Origin: Nocardia jiangxiensis NBRC 101359
GTDB lineage: Bacteria > Actinomycetota > Actinomycetes > Mycobacteriales > Mycobacteriaceae
DNA: 64,000 nucleotides
Direction: 5' to 3'
Assembly: GCF_000308615.1 (NCBI RefSeq)
Contig: NZ_BAGB01000012.1
Location: 62,001 to 126,000, forward strand
The notes under the pieces were generated by a model. It saw only the letters and a list, made by a program, of their open reading frames with translations. It ran no database searches and had not been told where the DNA came from. Shown here in pieces: positions 34,088-42,234 of the stretch (positions within the stretch are counted from its first letter, which is position 1; every line of letters starts with the position of its first letter). The position numbers were made by a program, and so were the translations under genes.

Positions 34088-37000
34088 CGCTTGTTCCTCC
34101 GGCGTGCGGCGGCCGCTCGCTGTGCGGTCTTGGCCGCCTCGGCGCGTCGCCGGGCCGCGGCGACCGCGTCGCTGTCGACTCGGGCCTGGGCAGGGAACCC
34201 GTCCTCGTCGCCGGTTCGGTGCTTGTCCAGGTGCGTGGCCAGCTGGCCGATCGTGGTGTGCTCGAACAACTCCAACAGCGCGATCTCGGTACCGAATTCG
34301 GCGTCGATCAGGTTCTGCACGCGCACCATCGCCATGGAATGGCCGCCGAGTTCGAAGAAGTTGCGGTTCGATCCGACCGATTCGACGCCGAGCACCTCGC
34401 ACCAGATCCGGGCGAGCCGCAGCTCGGTATCGCCGCTGGGCGCGATGCGGTCGACTGGCTCGTCCTGCGGCGGAACGGCCAGGGCAGCCAATCCCTTCCG
34501 GTCGACCTTGCCCGCATCGGTGAGTGGAATCCGGTCCAGGACGGTGATGCCGCGCGGAACCATGAAGGCCGGAACCCACCGGGTGAACCACTGTCGCAAC
34601 GAATTCACATCGCATTGCGCACCGTCCTCGGGCTGACAGAACGCCGCGAGTTCACCGTCGGAATCCAGGACGACCGCGGCGCGGCGCACCGCCGGGTGGC
34701 GCAGGGCCACCGTCTCGAGCTCCGGCAGTTCCACCCGGTGCCCGTGCACCTTGACCTGGTGATCGACGCGGCCGCAGAACTGCAGCTCCCCGGTCGCGGT
34801 GAACTTCGCCAGATCGCCGGTCCGGTAGAGACGAGTTCCGGGCAGGCCGGAAACGACGTCGGCGACAAAGGATTCCGCGGTTCGGCCGGGAGCGTTGACA
34901 TAGCCGCGTCCCAGCGGCAGCCCGCCGATGTACAGCTCTCCCACCATTCCGGCCGGGACCGGACGCAACCGGCGATCCAGAACGTACACGCGCGCACCGG
35001 GATTGGGCGTACCCATGGTGACTGCCGTACTCGCGCCGCCCGAGGGCGTGTAGGGACGGCAGGCCACCCCGATGGTCGCCTCGGCCGGCCCGTACCCGTG
35101 GAACATGGTCGCCTCGGGGAAGGCGGCGGCGAATCGGCCATACAGCTCGTCGGTCAAAGCCTCACCGCCACACCACACATAGCGCAGCGAGCGGGCCCGG
35201 GTGGCGCTGTCGCGACGATCGAGGAGGAGATCGAGCATCGAGGCCACGACGTAGAAGAAGGTGACCTTGTCGCGCTCGATCACCTCCAGCAGATGACCGA
35301 TATCGGCCTCGCGCTCGGGAGCCACGATGGCCAGGCGGCCGCCGACCGCGAGCGGCAGGAAGATCTCGTTGATCGAGATGTCGAAGCCCAGCGGGGCTTT
35401 GAACAGCACGGCGTCGGACGGGCCGAACTGCAGCAGATCCTGCTGCCAGCGCAGCCGGTAGCCGATCGCGCCGTGCCGGATCATCACTCCCTTGGGCGTT
35501 CCGGTCGAGCCGGAGGTGAACATCACGTAGGCGAGTTGCTCCGGATCCACTGCGGGCAGCGTGTGCCGACCCGGTTCTGCCTCGGACCGCACACCGATCA
35601 CCGAAATACCCTGCAGCGCAACGTCCGTCGCATCGGGATCGGTGATCATCAGCGATACGCCCGCCTGGGCGAGCACCTGGCGGCGGCGTTCGACGGGCCA
35701 GGTCGTGTCGACGGGTACGAATGCCGCGCCCGCGCGCATCACGCCCAGCAGCGATACGACGTAGTCGATGCCGCGCGGCAGCGATACCGCGACGATCTGT
35801 TCGCGCGCCACGCCCGCGTCCAGCAGTCGGCGGGCCAGGCGTTCGGAGGCGGCGAGCAGTTCACCGTAGGTGAGCGTCGCCGAATCGGTGGTGATGGCGA
35901 CGGCCGCCGGATCGCGTCGCGCCGCCTCGATGACGAGTTCGGGCACCGAGGGCGGACGTGCCCCGCGCGGAATTCCGGTGCTGGAGACCTCGGCCGAATC
36001 CGGATGCGCCGCACCGGTCCATCCCGTGCGCACCAGTTCGCGTTGGGCGGCCGGGACGATCGAGACATCGGCGAGTGACGAATCAGGCTCGACGGCAAGG
36101 TATTCCAGTGCCGCGGTGATCGATTCGGCGATCCGGGCGATGGTTTCGACCGCGAAGATGTCCAGTGCGCCGGTCACCGCGCCCCGGATGCGGCCGTCCT
36201 CCTCCCAGACGTTGCACACCAGATCGAATCGCGCGGTGTCGACGCGGTCGATGATCGCCTCGCCGACCGCCCCGCCCATCCGCAGGGGTTGCACCGGCTG
36301 CTGGCCGATCACCATGGCCTGCGGAATCGGCGTCCGGTTGGCGGTGGCGTCCCAGCCCAGTTCGGCGACCAGTTCGTCGAAGGCCACCGACTGGTGGGCC
36401 AGCGCCTCGCCGATGGTGTCGCGCACCTGGCCGAGCAGGGCGCTGAAGGCGAGGTCGGGTGTGATGCGTTCGCGCAGCAGCACGGTGTCGGCGAAGCAGC
36501 CGACCGCATCGCGTTCGGCCGCGTCGAGGCGGCCGTGGGTGACGGTGCCGGTCAGGATGTCGGTCTGGCCGGTGAGTCGGTGCAGCACCGTGACGAACGC
36601 CGCGGTGACGAGCGCGAACGTACTCGCGTGCCGGCCTTGCGCGAGCGTGCGCAGGGCGGCGGATGGTTCCGCGGCGAGGTCGAAGGTGAGCGCGTGTCCG
36701 GCGAACGTGGGAGTGTCCGGACGCGGACGGTCGGCGGGCAGGTCGAGCGCCGCGGGCTCACCCGCGAGGCGTGTACGCCAATAGTCCAGTGCCGCAGCGC
36801 GTTCGGCGCGCCGGGCCGGACCCTCCCGGCGCAGCACGAGATCGGGGAACTGCGCGACTGCCGCGGGCAGTCGCGGGGTGCGCGCGTCGAGGTCGGCCGC
36901 ATACAGTTCGGCCAGTTCGGCGTGCAGGACGGCCACACTCATCCCGTCGGCGATGCTGTGGTGTGCGCACAGCAGCATCAGATGCGGTCCGTCCGGATTC

Positions 37001-39519
37001 CCGGCGGGCGCGAAGGCCAATCGCACCAGCGGACCGGCGCCCAGATCGAATGGCGCCGAGTCGATCTCGCCGATCCATTGTTCGGCGGTGCGGTCGTCGC
37101 GGTCGCGAACGGTCAGGATGTCCACCGTGTCGTCCGGTTCGTCGACGACGGCGAACGGGGTGTTCTCGTGCACGACGAACCGGGTCCGCAGCGCGGCGTG
37201 CCGGGCCAGCAGCCGGTTCGCCGCGCGGCGCAGCGCCACGACGTCGACGGTGCCGCGCAGCCGCATCGGGAATCCGATGTTGTAGGCGCTCGAGGTCGGG
37301 TAGAGCTGCATGAACAGCCACATCCGCCGCTGTGCGGCGCTGAGCGGTATGCGCATACCCGGTTGCCAGGCAGGTGCGTCCTGGTTGCTCTCGACCCGCT
37401 CGCGCGCATCGATCAGTGTCGCCAGCTCGGCGGGAGTCGTTGCCTCGGAGAGCAATTCGCGGATCGACAGGTCCACGGCGCAGGCTTCGCGCAACCGGTC
37501 GACCAGGCGCGCCGCCAGCAGCGAATGGCCGCCCAGGTCGAAGAATTCGTCGTGGACGCCGATCCGGTCGAAGCCGAACTCCGCGGCCCAGATCCGCGTC
37601 ACCGTGGTCTCGGTGGCCGAGCCGGGCTCGACATAGTGCGGCAGGGTGATCGGGCGGGGATGGACCGATGCGGCAGGTTCCGCGGTCGCGTACTCGACCG
37701 TCTCCTGCGGCAGGTCCGCTGCCCAACAGCGTTGGCGCAGGTAGGGATGGCCCGGCAGGGCGAGCCGGACCGGGGTGTGCCCGCCGCGCAGGATGGTCGG
37801 ATCGATATCGGCGCGGTCGTCGAGCCAGGCCCGGCCCACCGTGCGCAGCGTCGCGAGATACTTCTCGTCGGTGAGCAGATCGACATCGATACCGGGCGCG
37901 GTGTCCGCGGCCGATGCGTCGGCCGCGGACACCGCGAAGTTCGAGGACTCCAGCGAATCGTCGCGCAGTACCCGTTCGGCCTCGGCCGGATCGGTGACGA
38001 GGAACGCGGCCCGCACCGGATGGCACTGCCGACCGGACTGCAACGTCCACGCGAACGCGCGCAGATCCGTATCAGGGTGTGCGGCAAGATGATCGGCCAG
38101 TTCCTTGCGCATATCGCGCAACTGGACGGTACTGCGAGCGGACAGCGTCAGCAGTTCCGCGGCGCGCGGGGGCGCGGCGGGCGCACGGTGCGGGGCCTGC
38201 GCGAGGACGGCGTGAGCATTGGTGCCGCCCAGCCCGAAGACGTGCACACCCGCGCGCCTCGGTCGCCCGGACTCGTGCTCCGGCCAGGCCCGCAGTGCGG
38301 GGTTGACCGCGAACGGGGTGGCCTCGAAATCGATGCGCGGATTGAGCGGCGCGCTGTTGATACTCGGCGGCAGTTCGTCGTGAGTGAGCGAGAGCAGCAC
38401 CTTGGCCAGGCCCAAAGCCCCTGCGGCGGCCCAGGTATCGCCCACATTGGGCTTGTGCGTGCCGATCCACACGCGGTGACCGCGATCGCGCAGCAGACCC
38501 TCGAACCCCTCGCTCAGGGCTGCGATCTCGATCTCGTCGCCGAGTGCGGTTCCGGTGCCGTGGGTTTCCAGGTAATCCAGGTCGTCGGCCTCGATACCCG
38601 CCACGCTCAACGCCTCGGCGACCGCCTCGGCCTGTGCACCGGCGTCGGGCGCGGCGAATCCGGCCTTGCCCGCGCCGTCGTTGTTCACCGCCGTCGCTTC
38701 CAGCACGCCGAGAATCGGATCGCCGTCGGCGATCGCATCGGCCAGTCGGCGCAGCGCCAGCACCGCGACGCCGTCGCCCGGGGTGGTGCCGTCGGCTGCG
38801 GCGGAGAAGGCGCGGCAGTGTCCGTCGGGCGAGTTGATTCCGCCCTCGCGAAAGCGGTAGCCGGTGTACTGGGGCACGTAGATCGTCGCGCCACCGGCCA
38901 GCGCCAGATCGGATTCCCCCGCCAGCAGGCTCTGCACGGCCAGGTGCACCGCGACCAGTGAGGTCGCGCAGCCGGCCTGCACGTTCACCGCGGGACCGCG
39001 CAAGCCCAGCGACCAGGCGATGCGCGCGGCGAGGAAATCCTTGCTGTTGCCCAGCAGATGGTCCATCCGCGCGGCCGGATCGCGCCGCTCGAGCGGGAGC
39101 AGGTGGTGCTGGTAGTAGGAATCCGGGCCCGATCCGGCGAACACGCTGATCGCGCCGTCGAATCGAGCCGGGTCGATGGCGGCGGATTCCAGTGTCTCGC
39201 CAGCACATTCGAGCAACAGCCGCAACTGCGGGTCGGTTGTTTCGGCCTCCCGCGGGGTGAGGCCGAAACAGCCCGGGTCGAACTGTTCGATGCCGTCGAT
39301 CACCGGACGCGTGCGCACCAGCGTCGGATCGGTCAGGTCGGCCTCGCCGAGTCCGGATCTGCGCAGTTGCTCGTCGGTGAAGGTGGTCAGTGCCTCACGG
39401 CCCTCGCGCAGCAGTGCCCAGAATTGTTCGGGCGTCTGCGCTCCCGCCGTGCGCAGCGCCATGCCGACCACGGCGACGGCGTCCTCGCCGATCGGTTCGT
39501 CGCCCATCGATTCGGTCAT
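34084..39519 (-). CDS. Hybrid synthetase: KS0-T-C-A-T without AT
   Basis: An 1811-residue protein. Domains: ketosynthase (about 12-440) with the active Cys in A-G-C-A-T-S-L near 181 and E-T-H-G-T-G-T near 318. The second catalytic His is replaced: the motif reads K-P-N-V-G-D near 360 instead of NxGH. The KS is followed by linker and post-AT sequence (L-A-L-P-G-H-P-Y-L-R-Q-R-C-W) with no acyltransferase between. T is near 661 (D-L-G-G-H-S), C about 720-1170 (H-H-S-I-A-D-G near 856), A about 1225-1660 (T-S-G-S-T-G-T-P-K-G near 1338) and T near 1725. The A-domain code read by eye is D-I-N-Y-W-G-G-I-G(-K), that of N5-hydroxyornithine domains. The KS probably passes the starter acyl chain without extension, and the A domain probably loads graminine or hydroxyornithine. 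The Ala/Arg/Lys-rich tail may be a docking element. Confidence 0.9.
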   Translation of the reverse strand: MTESMGDEPIGEDAVAVVGMALRTAGAQTPEQFWALLREGREALTTFTDEQLRRSGLGEADLTDPTLVRTRPVIDGIEQFDPGCFGLTPREAETTDPQLRLLLECAGETLESAAIDPARFDGAISVFAGSGPDSYYQHHLLPLERRDPAARMDHLLGNSKDFLAARIAWSLGLRGPAVNVQAGCATSLVAVHLAVQSLLAGESDLALAGGATIYVPQYTGYRFREGGINSPDGHCRAFSAAADGTTPGDGVAVLALRRLADAIADGDPILGVLEATAVNNDGAGKAGFAAPDAGAQAEAVAEALSVAGIEADDLDYLETHGTGTALGDEIEIAALSEGFEGLLRDRGHRVWIGTHKPNVGDTWAAAGALGLAKVLLSLTHDELPPSINSAPLNPRIDFEATPFAVNPALRAWPEHESGRPRRAGVHVFGLGGTNAHAVLAQAPHRAPAAPPRAAELLTLSARSTVQLRDMRKELADHLAAHPDTDLRAFAWTLQSGRQCHPVRAAFLVTDPAEAERVLRDDSLESSNFAVSAADASAADTAPGIDVDLLTDEKYLATLRTVGRAWLDDRADIDPTILRGGHTPVRLALPGHPYLRQRCWAADLPQETVEYATAEPAASVHPRPITLPHYVEPGSATETTVTRIWAAEFGFDRIGVHDEFFDLGGHSLLAARLVDRLREACAVDLSIRELLSEATTPAELATLIDARERVESNQDAPAWQPGMRIPLSAAQRRMWLFMQLYPTSSAYNIGFPMRLRGTVDVVALRRAANRLLARHAALRTRFVVHENTPFAVVDEPDDTVDILTVRDRDDRTAEQWIGEIDSAPFDLGAGPLVRLAFAPAGNPDGPHLMLLCAHHSIADGMSVAVLHAELAELYAADLDARTPRLPAAVAQFPDLVLRREGPARRAERAAALDYWRTRLAGEPAALDLPADRPRPDTPTFAGHALTFDLAAEPSAALRTLAQGRHASTFALVTAAFVTVLHRLTGQTDILTGTVTHGRLDAAERDAVGCFADTVLLRERITPDLAFSALLGQVRDTIGEALAHQSVAFDELVAELGWDATANRTPIPQAMVIGQQPVQPLRMGGAVGEAIIDRVDTARFDLVCNVWEEDGRIRGAVTGALDIFAVETIARIAESITAALEYLAVEPDSSLADVSIVPAAQRELVRTGWTGAAHPDSAEVSSTGIPRGARPPSVPELVIEAARRDPAAVAITTDSATLTYGELLAASERLARRLLDAGVAREQIVAVSLPRGIDYVVSLLGVMRAGAAFVPVDTTWPVERRRQVLAQAGVSLMITDPDATDVALQGISVIGVRSEAEPGRHTLPAVDPEQLAYVMFTSGSTGTPKGVMIRHGAIGYRLRWQQDLLQFGPSDAVLFKAPLGFDISINEIFLPLAVGGRLAIVAPEREADIGHLLEVIERDKVTFFYVVASMLDLLLDRRDSATRARSLRYVWCGGEALTDELYGRFAAAFPEATMFHGYGPAEATIGVACRPYTPSGGASTAVTMGTPNPGARVYVLDRRLRPVPAGMVGELYIGGLPLGRGYVNAPGRTAESFVADVVSGLPGTRLYRTGDLAKFTATGELQFCGRVDHQVKVHGHRVELPELETVALRHPAVRRAAVVLDSDGELAAFCQPEDGAQCDVNSLRQWFTRWVPAFMVPRGITVLDRIPLTDAGKVDRKGLAALAVPPQDEPVDRIAPSGDTELRLARIWCEVLGVESVGSNRNFFELGGHSMAMVRVQNLIDAEFGTEIALLELFEHTTIGQLATHLDKHRTGDEDGFPAQARVDSDAVAAARRRAEAAKTAQRAAAARRRNKR

Positions 39520-39764
39520 GAGGCGTCCGGGGCGGTGGCGCCGGTCAGTCGCAACCAGGCTCCGAGGGTTGGCTCGGACATCATCTCGGCGAACCGCAGG
39601 CGGATTCCCTCGCGCTTGAGCAGACCCGAAATCTTCATCACGCGAACCGAATCCAGGCCCAGGGCCATGAGATTGGCGTCGGAGTCCAGAGATTCGGCGT
39701 CGGCCCCCATCGCTTCACCGACCAATCTGCGCAGGAGATCGTCACAGTTCGGCTTGTCGGACAT
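39516..39764 (-). CDS. Free-standing acyl/aryl carrier protein
   Basis: An 82-residue carrier protein with the phosphopantetheine Ser in A-L-G-L-D-S-V-R-V-M. The helix after it, R-L-R-F-A-E-M-M-S-E-P-T-L-G-A-W, is very like the aryl carrier domains of EntB/DhbB-type proteins. An ATG at 39764 has GGAAGAAG before it; its stop overlaps the ATG of the KS0 protein. It most likely presents the starter acid to the KS0 protein. No isochorismate, salicylate or other starter-acid gene is near, so the starter is unknown. The acyl-AMP-ligase domain of the last synthetase could load it in trans. Confidence 0.85.
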   Translation of the reverse strand: MSDKPNCDDLLRRLVGEAMGADAESLDSDANLMALGLDSVRVMKISGLLKREGIRLRFAEMMSEPTLGAWLRLTGATAPDAS

Positions 39765-39816
39765 TCGTATTTCTTCTTCCGTCGAGATTTGTGCGGTAGT
39801 CGATCCGATGAGCCGC

Positions 39817-40599
39817 TCAATCGGAAGACGGTGGTTGTTGCCGCATGCGGTGCAGGAACGGGCAGCCGCCGGCGGGCACGTCCGATTCGTTGTCGTCGGG
39901 CAGGAAGTACTGCCGCCATTCCCGGTTGTCCGCGTCGCCGTAGTTGCCCAGTACCGAGGACGGTTCGAGGCCGTCGTCGAATGCGACCAATCTCTTGCGA
40001 ATACGCTTGCGCGCCAACTGACCCGCTCTGGTGTCGGGTTTGATGTTCTCGAACACCCACTGCGGTTGGAAGGTGATGTAGAAGATCGGGCTGTAGCGGC
40101 TGCGGCGACGCGTATGTGCCGGATTGCTGCAGACCACGAACATCGGAGTACCGTCGAAGACGTACTCCCACATGGGATCGTCGGTCTCGGGCGGAATATC
40201 CTCGGGCCACGGCACCGGATCGCCGTCGTGCAGGTCCTGCAGGATGTCCCAGAACGTCCGGTAATACCCGGACAGCGTGTCGTCGGGTTCCTTGGTCTGG
40301 AAGAAGACGATCAGCGAGGTTTCCCGGGAGATGGTCTTGTACATCCCGAGATACCGCCGGAGAATGGCTCGGAGTTCATCGCGCGCACCGGAATCGTAGA
40401 GTTCGTCGATGAAACCGAATCGCAATCCCTCGGTCAGCGCGCCGCGCACCGCGAAGGTGCACGGAAAACCGTTCTCGGGCAGGCCGATCAGGTCCAGCAA
40501 TTCCGTGCCGTGCTTGATCCCCCATTCGGGCAGGGGGCCGAAGGTCATTCGGCGCAGGCCGTCGGATTCACCTGGGCCGGTCGAACTTTCGCTCTCCAT
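39817..40599 (-). CDS. YqcI/YcgG-family heme N-oxygenase (DcsA/GntA-like)
   Basis: A 260-residue soluble protein of the YqcI/YcgG family. Family marks include W-G-I-K-H near the start, F-P-C-T-F-A-V, L-I-V-F-F-Q-T-K-E-P, F-Y-I-T-F-Q-P-Q-W-V-F and the closing G-G-C-P-F-L-H. Characterised members are heme enzymes that N-hydroxylate guanidino or amino groups: DcsA makes N-omega-hydroxy-arginine in D-cycloserine synthesis and GntA acts in guanitoxin synthesis. Length agrees with the family. A homologue is part of the graminine pair in gramibactin-type clusters. The ATG at 40599 overlaps the upstream stop by one base, so it is co-translated with the SznF-like gene. I infer that it supplies an N-hydroxylated arginine- or ornithine-type precursor. 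Confidence 0.8.
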   Translation of the reverse strand: MESESSTGPGESDGLRRMTFGPLPEWGIKHGTELLDLIGLPENGFPCTFAVRGALTEGLRFGFIDELYDSGARDELRAILRRYLGMYKTISRETSLIVFFQTKEPDDTLSGYYRTFWDILQDLHDGDPVPWPEDIPPETDDPMWEYVFDGTPMFVVCSNPAHTRRRSRYSPIFYITFQPQWVFENIKPDTRAGQLARKRIRKRLVAFDDGLEPSSVLGNYGDADNREWRQYFLPDDNESDVPAGGCPFLHRMRQQPPSSD

Positions 40600-42011
40600 C
40601 AGATGATCTTCCGGAGTAATTCGTCCGGGATGATCGGCTGGTGATAGGTGCACACGCCGGACAACACGGTGGAGCCGTGCAGCCGCGACACCGGAATGAG
40701 AATCTTGTCGCCGGTGAACAATTCGATCTTGTGGGTCGCGTTGTTCCAGAAGTGCATCTGCCCTTCCTCGATCATCACCAGTCGATGCTCGTTGTGCACA
40801 TGCGTGGTCGAGGTCTCCTCCTCGCTCTCCACGAAGGTGTCCAGATCGACGACGATGTCGTTGTCCTCGAGGTAGTGCGCGATCTTCTCCGCGTACTCCT
40901 GATGCAGTTCGATCTGATCGGCCCAGCTCAGCTGCGCGGCCAGGTCCTGATGCCACAGCTCGTGCAGGCGCTGGGCGGCGGCGAATCCGCGTCGGAAGGC
41001 GCGGGGCGCATCCTGGCCGTACGAGGTCACCAGGGCATCGAGGACCTCGGGCAGGAAATCGTCGAGGTCGACCGGCCAGCCGATACCGAGATCGAATCCG
41101 GCGAAATTCGTCTCCGCGGGCAGGCCGCGCTCGAGGATCGGCCGCAGCGCGGCGGTGTCCCGCTGTCCGGCCAGATGCGAAAACGTTGCGGCGCCGACGA
41201 GTTCGGGCAGCCGTCCCGGATCGGCGGCCAGCGACAGCAGATGATTTCCGCGCGCCAGCGAGGTTCCCAGCAGCAGCTGCCAGTGTCCGCCCGGGGTCTG
41301 TGCCAGGCCCGCGGCGTCCAGTAGGTCGCGATAGGCCGAGCGCAGCGAGATCCACTGCTGATAGGAGCCCAGCAGCGCGGCCTGCAGCCCGTCCAGGTGC
41401 CGCGGAAATTCGCCGATGCCGGTGCGGCCCAACGCTTCGCGCACCGCGGGGATGAAGCCGTGGTACTGCATCGTCACGAAGATGGCGGCTTCTTTTGTGC
41501 CGGTGAGCTTTTCGATGAGCTTCGCGGCCTCCGGAGCGCTCTGCGACAGGCTCTGCGCGGTGGTTCGCACCAGCTCCAGCGCATCCGCGGCGGAGGTCTC
41601 GTCGTCGTCGGCATCGTCGAGGAAGTCGAACAGGTGACGCTCGAGGACCGGGCGCGCCAGCGCGGACCGCACCCGGTTGTCCCGGCTGTAGAAGTCGGCG
41701 CGGTCCTGGCCGACCGTGTCGACGCCGTCGGCGGGTGCGACGAGAGTGGACTCGAGGTCGTAGATGTTGCGCAGCATGCGATGTCCGAGCAGGGCGCTCA
41801 GGCGCAACGCCTTCTCCGGCAGCATCGTGTTGTGGTATTTGACCCAGGCCAGATCGTCGGGCCGTACCGGCCTGCGGTACGGGTTGCCGGGGGTGGTGAG
41901 TTCGCTCCATTCCGCGGCGCGGAATGCCGGATTCGAGGCGAACGCGACGACGATGGCGTTCGGATCGGTGGTGTCTGGGAGGTCCGGCAGCGGCCGGTGG
42001 ACAGTGCCCAC
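40599..42011 (-). CDS. SznF-like N-N bond-forming protein (HDO-like fold plus cupin)
   Basis: A 470-residue protein, nearly the length of SznF of streptozotocin synthesis (about 471). The C-terminal 90 residues are a cupin with H-V-H-N-E-H and S-R-L-H-G, giving the three-His iron site of the SznF N-nitrosating cupin. The middle (about 110-350) aligns in layout with the heme-oxygenase-like diiron domain. By eye, however, the ligand motifs seen in SznF (for example H-I-H-I-D-Q-H-H) are not there. Hydroxylation would then fall to the YqcI/YcgG enzyme and N-N bond formation to this cupin. That division of labour matches the GrbD/GrbE pair proposed for graminine. It is the first gene of the operon, with a GTG start (GAAGGGA about ten bases upstream). 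Confidence 0.75.
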   Translation of the reverse strand: MGTVHRPLPDLPDTTDPNAIVVAFASNPAFRAAEWSELTTPGNPYRRPVRPDDLAWVKYHNTMLPEKALRLSALLGHRMLRNIYDLESTLVAPADGVDTVGQDRADFYSRDNRVRSALARPVLERHLFDFLDDADDDETSAADALELVRTTAQSLSQSAPEAAKLIEKLTGTKEAAIFVTMQYHGFIPAVREALGRTGIGEFPRHLDGLQAALLGSYQQWISLRSAYRDLLDAAGLAQTPGGHWQLLLGTSLARGNHLLSLAADPGRLPELVGAATFSHLAGQRDTAALRPILERGLPAETNFAGFDLGIGWPVDLDDFLPEVLDALVTSYGQDAPRAFRRGFAAAQRLHELWHQDLAAQLSWADQIELHQEYAEKIAHYLEDNDIVVDLDTFVESEEETSTTHVHNEHRLVMIEEGQMHFWNNATHKIELFTGDKILIPVSRLHGSTVLSGVCTYHQPIIPDELLRKII

Positions 42012-42075
42012 GTTCTATCTATCCCTTCGATCACAGGAACCCAGTACGGATCGAACCGTCTAAGGTAATCCTTAG

Positions 42076-42094
42076 TGAGGCAAGGCTACATTAA
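42076..42094. promoter_or_regulatory. Weak iron box before the biosynthetic operon
   Basis: TGAGGCAAGGCTACATTAA matches the 19-base iron-box consensus at 13 positions, with the GGCTA core intact. Directly beside it CTAAGG-TAAT-CCTTAG (42060-42075) is a perfect six-base inverted repeat. Together they lie 50-83 bases before the GTG at 42011. Regulation by IdeR is likely from context but less certain than at the other boxes. Confidence 0.5.
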
Positions 42095-42190
42095 CAATTT
42101 GAAACGTCGGCGTCGAGTCCTTGCGTGATGTCACACGGGTAAGCTATTGCGGCACAATCGAATACGTGCCAGCACTCGGCGCGCAGCGAT

Positions 42191-42219
42191 AGCGCCGCGA
42201 CGAGAATCGTTGCGGCGCT
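42191..42219 (-). terminator. Hairpin terminator after siderophore-binding lipoprotein gene
   Basis: AGCGCCGCGACG, a five-base loop and CGTTGCGGCGCT form a 12-pair stem with one G-U pair, 16 bases beyond the stop at 42235. It would keep the uptake transcript from entering the biosynthetic operon promoter. Confidence 0.6.
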
Positions 42220-42234
42220 ACCACTGTGGTGAAA

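Noticed and set aside
41910..42010. Treating the 697-codon minus-strand frame that covers the SznF-like gene and the heme enzyme as one protein
   Set aside because: Only its last 260 residues, from the ATG at 40599, are protein-like; the first part is a shadow of the SznF-like gene.
18894..42011. Assignment as a nocobactin or mycobactin cluster
   Set aside because: Some pieces fit (Cy domain, iron boxes, IrtAB-like genes), but there is no salicylate synthase, no lysine N-monooxygenase, no lysine-type module and no MbtH gene. The KS0, MT and AL-KR parts and the N-N enzyme pair do not belong to those pathways.
18894..42011. A copper-binding chalkophomycin-type product as the primary reading
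   Set aside because: The diazeniumdiolate pair is shared with that cluster type. However, all nearby transport genes are ferric-siderophore families behind iron boxes, and I saw no copper resistance or pyrrole-forming genes.
42060..42075. CTAAGG-TAAT-CCTTAG as the main iron box
   Set aside because: It is a perfect inverted repeat but aligns poorly with the 19-base iron-box consensus. The adjacent 42076-42094 sequence aligns better, although only at 13 positions.
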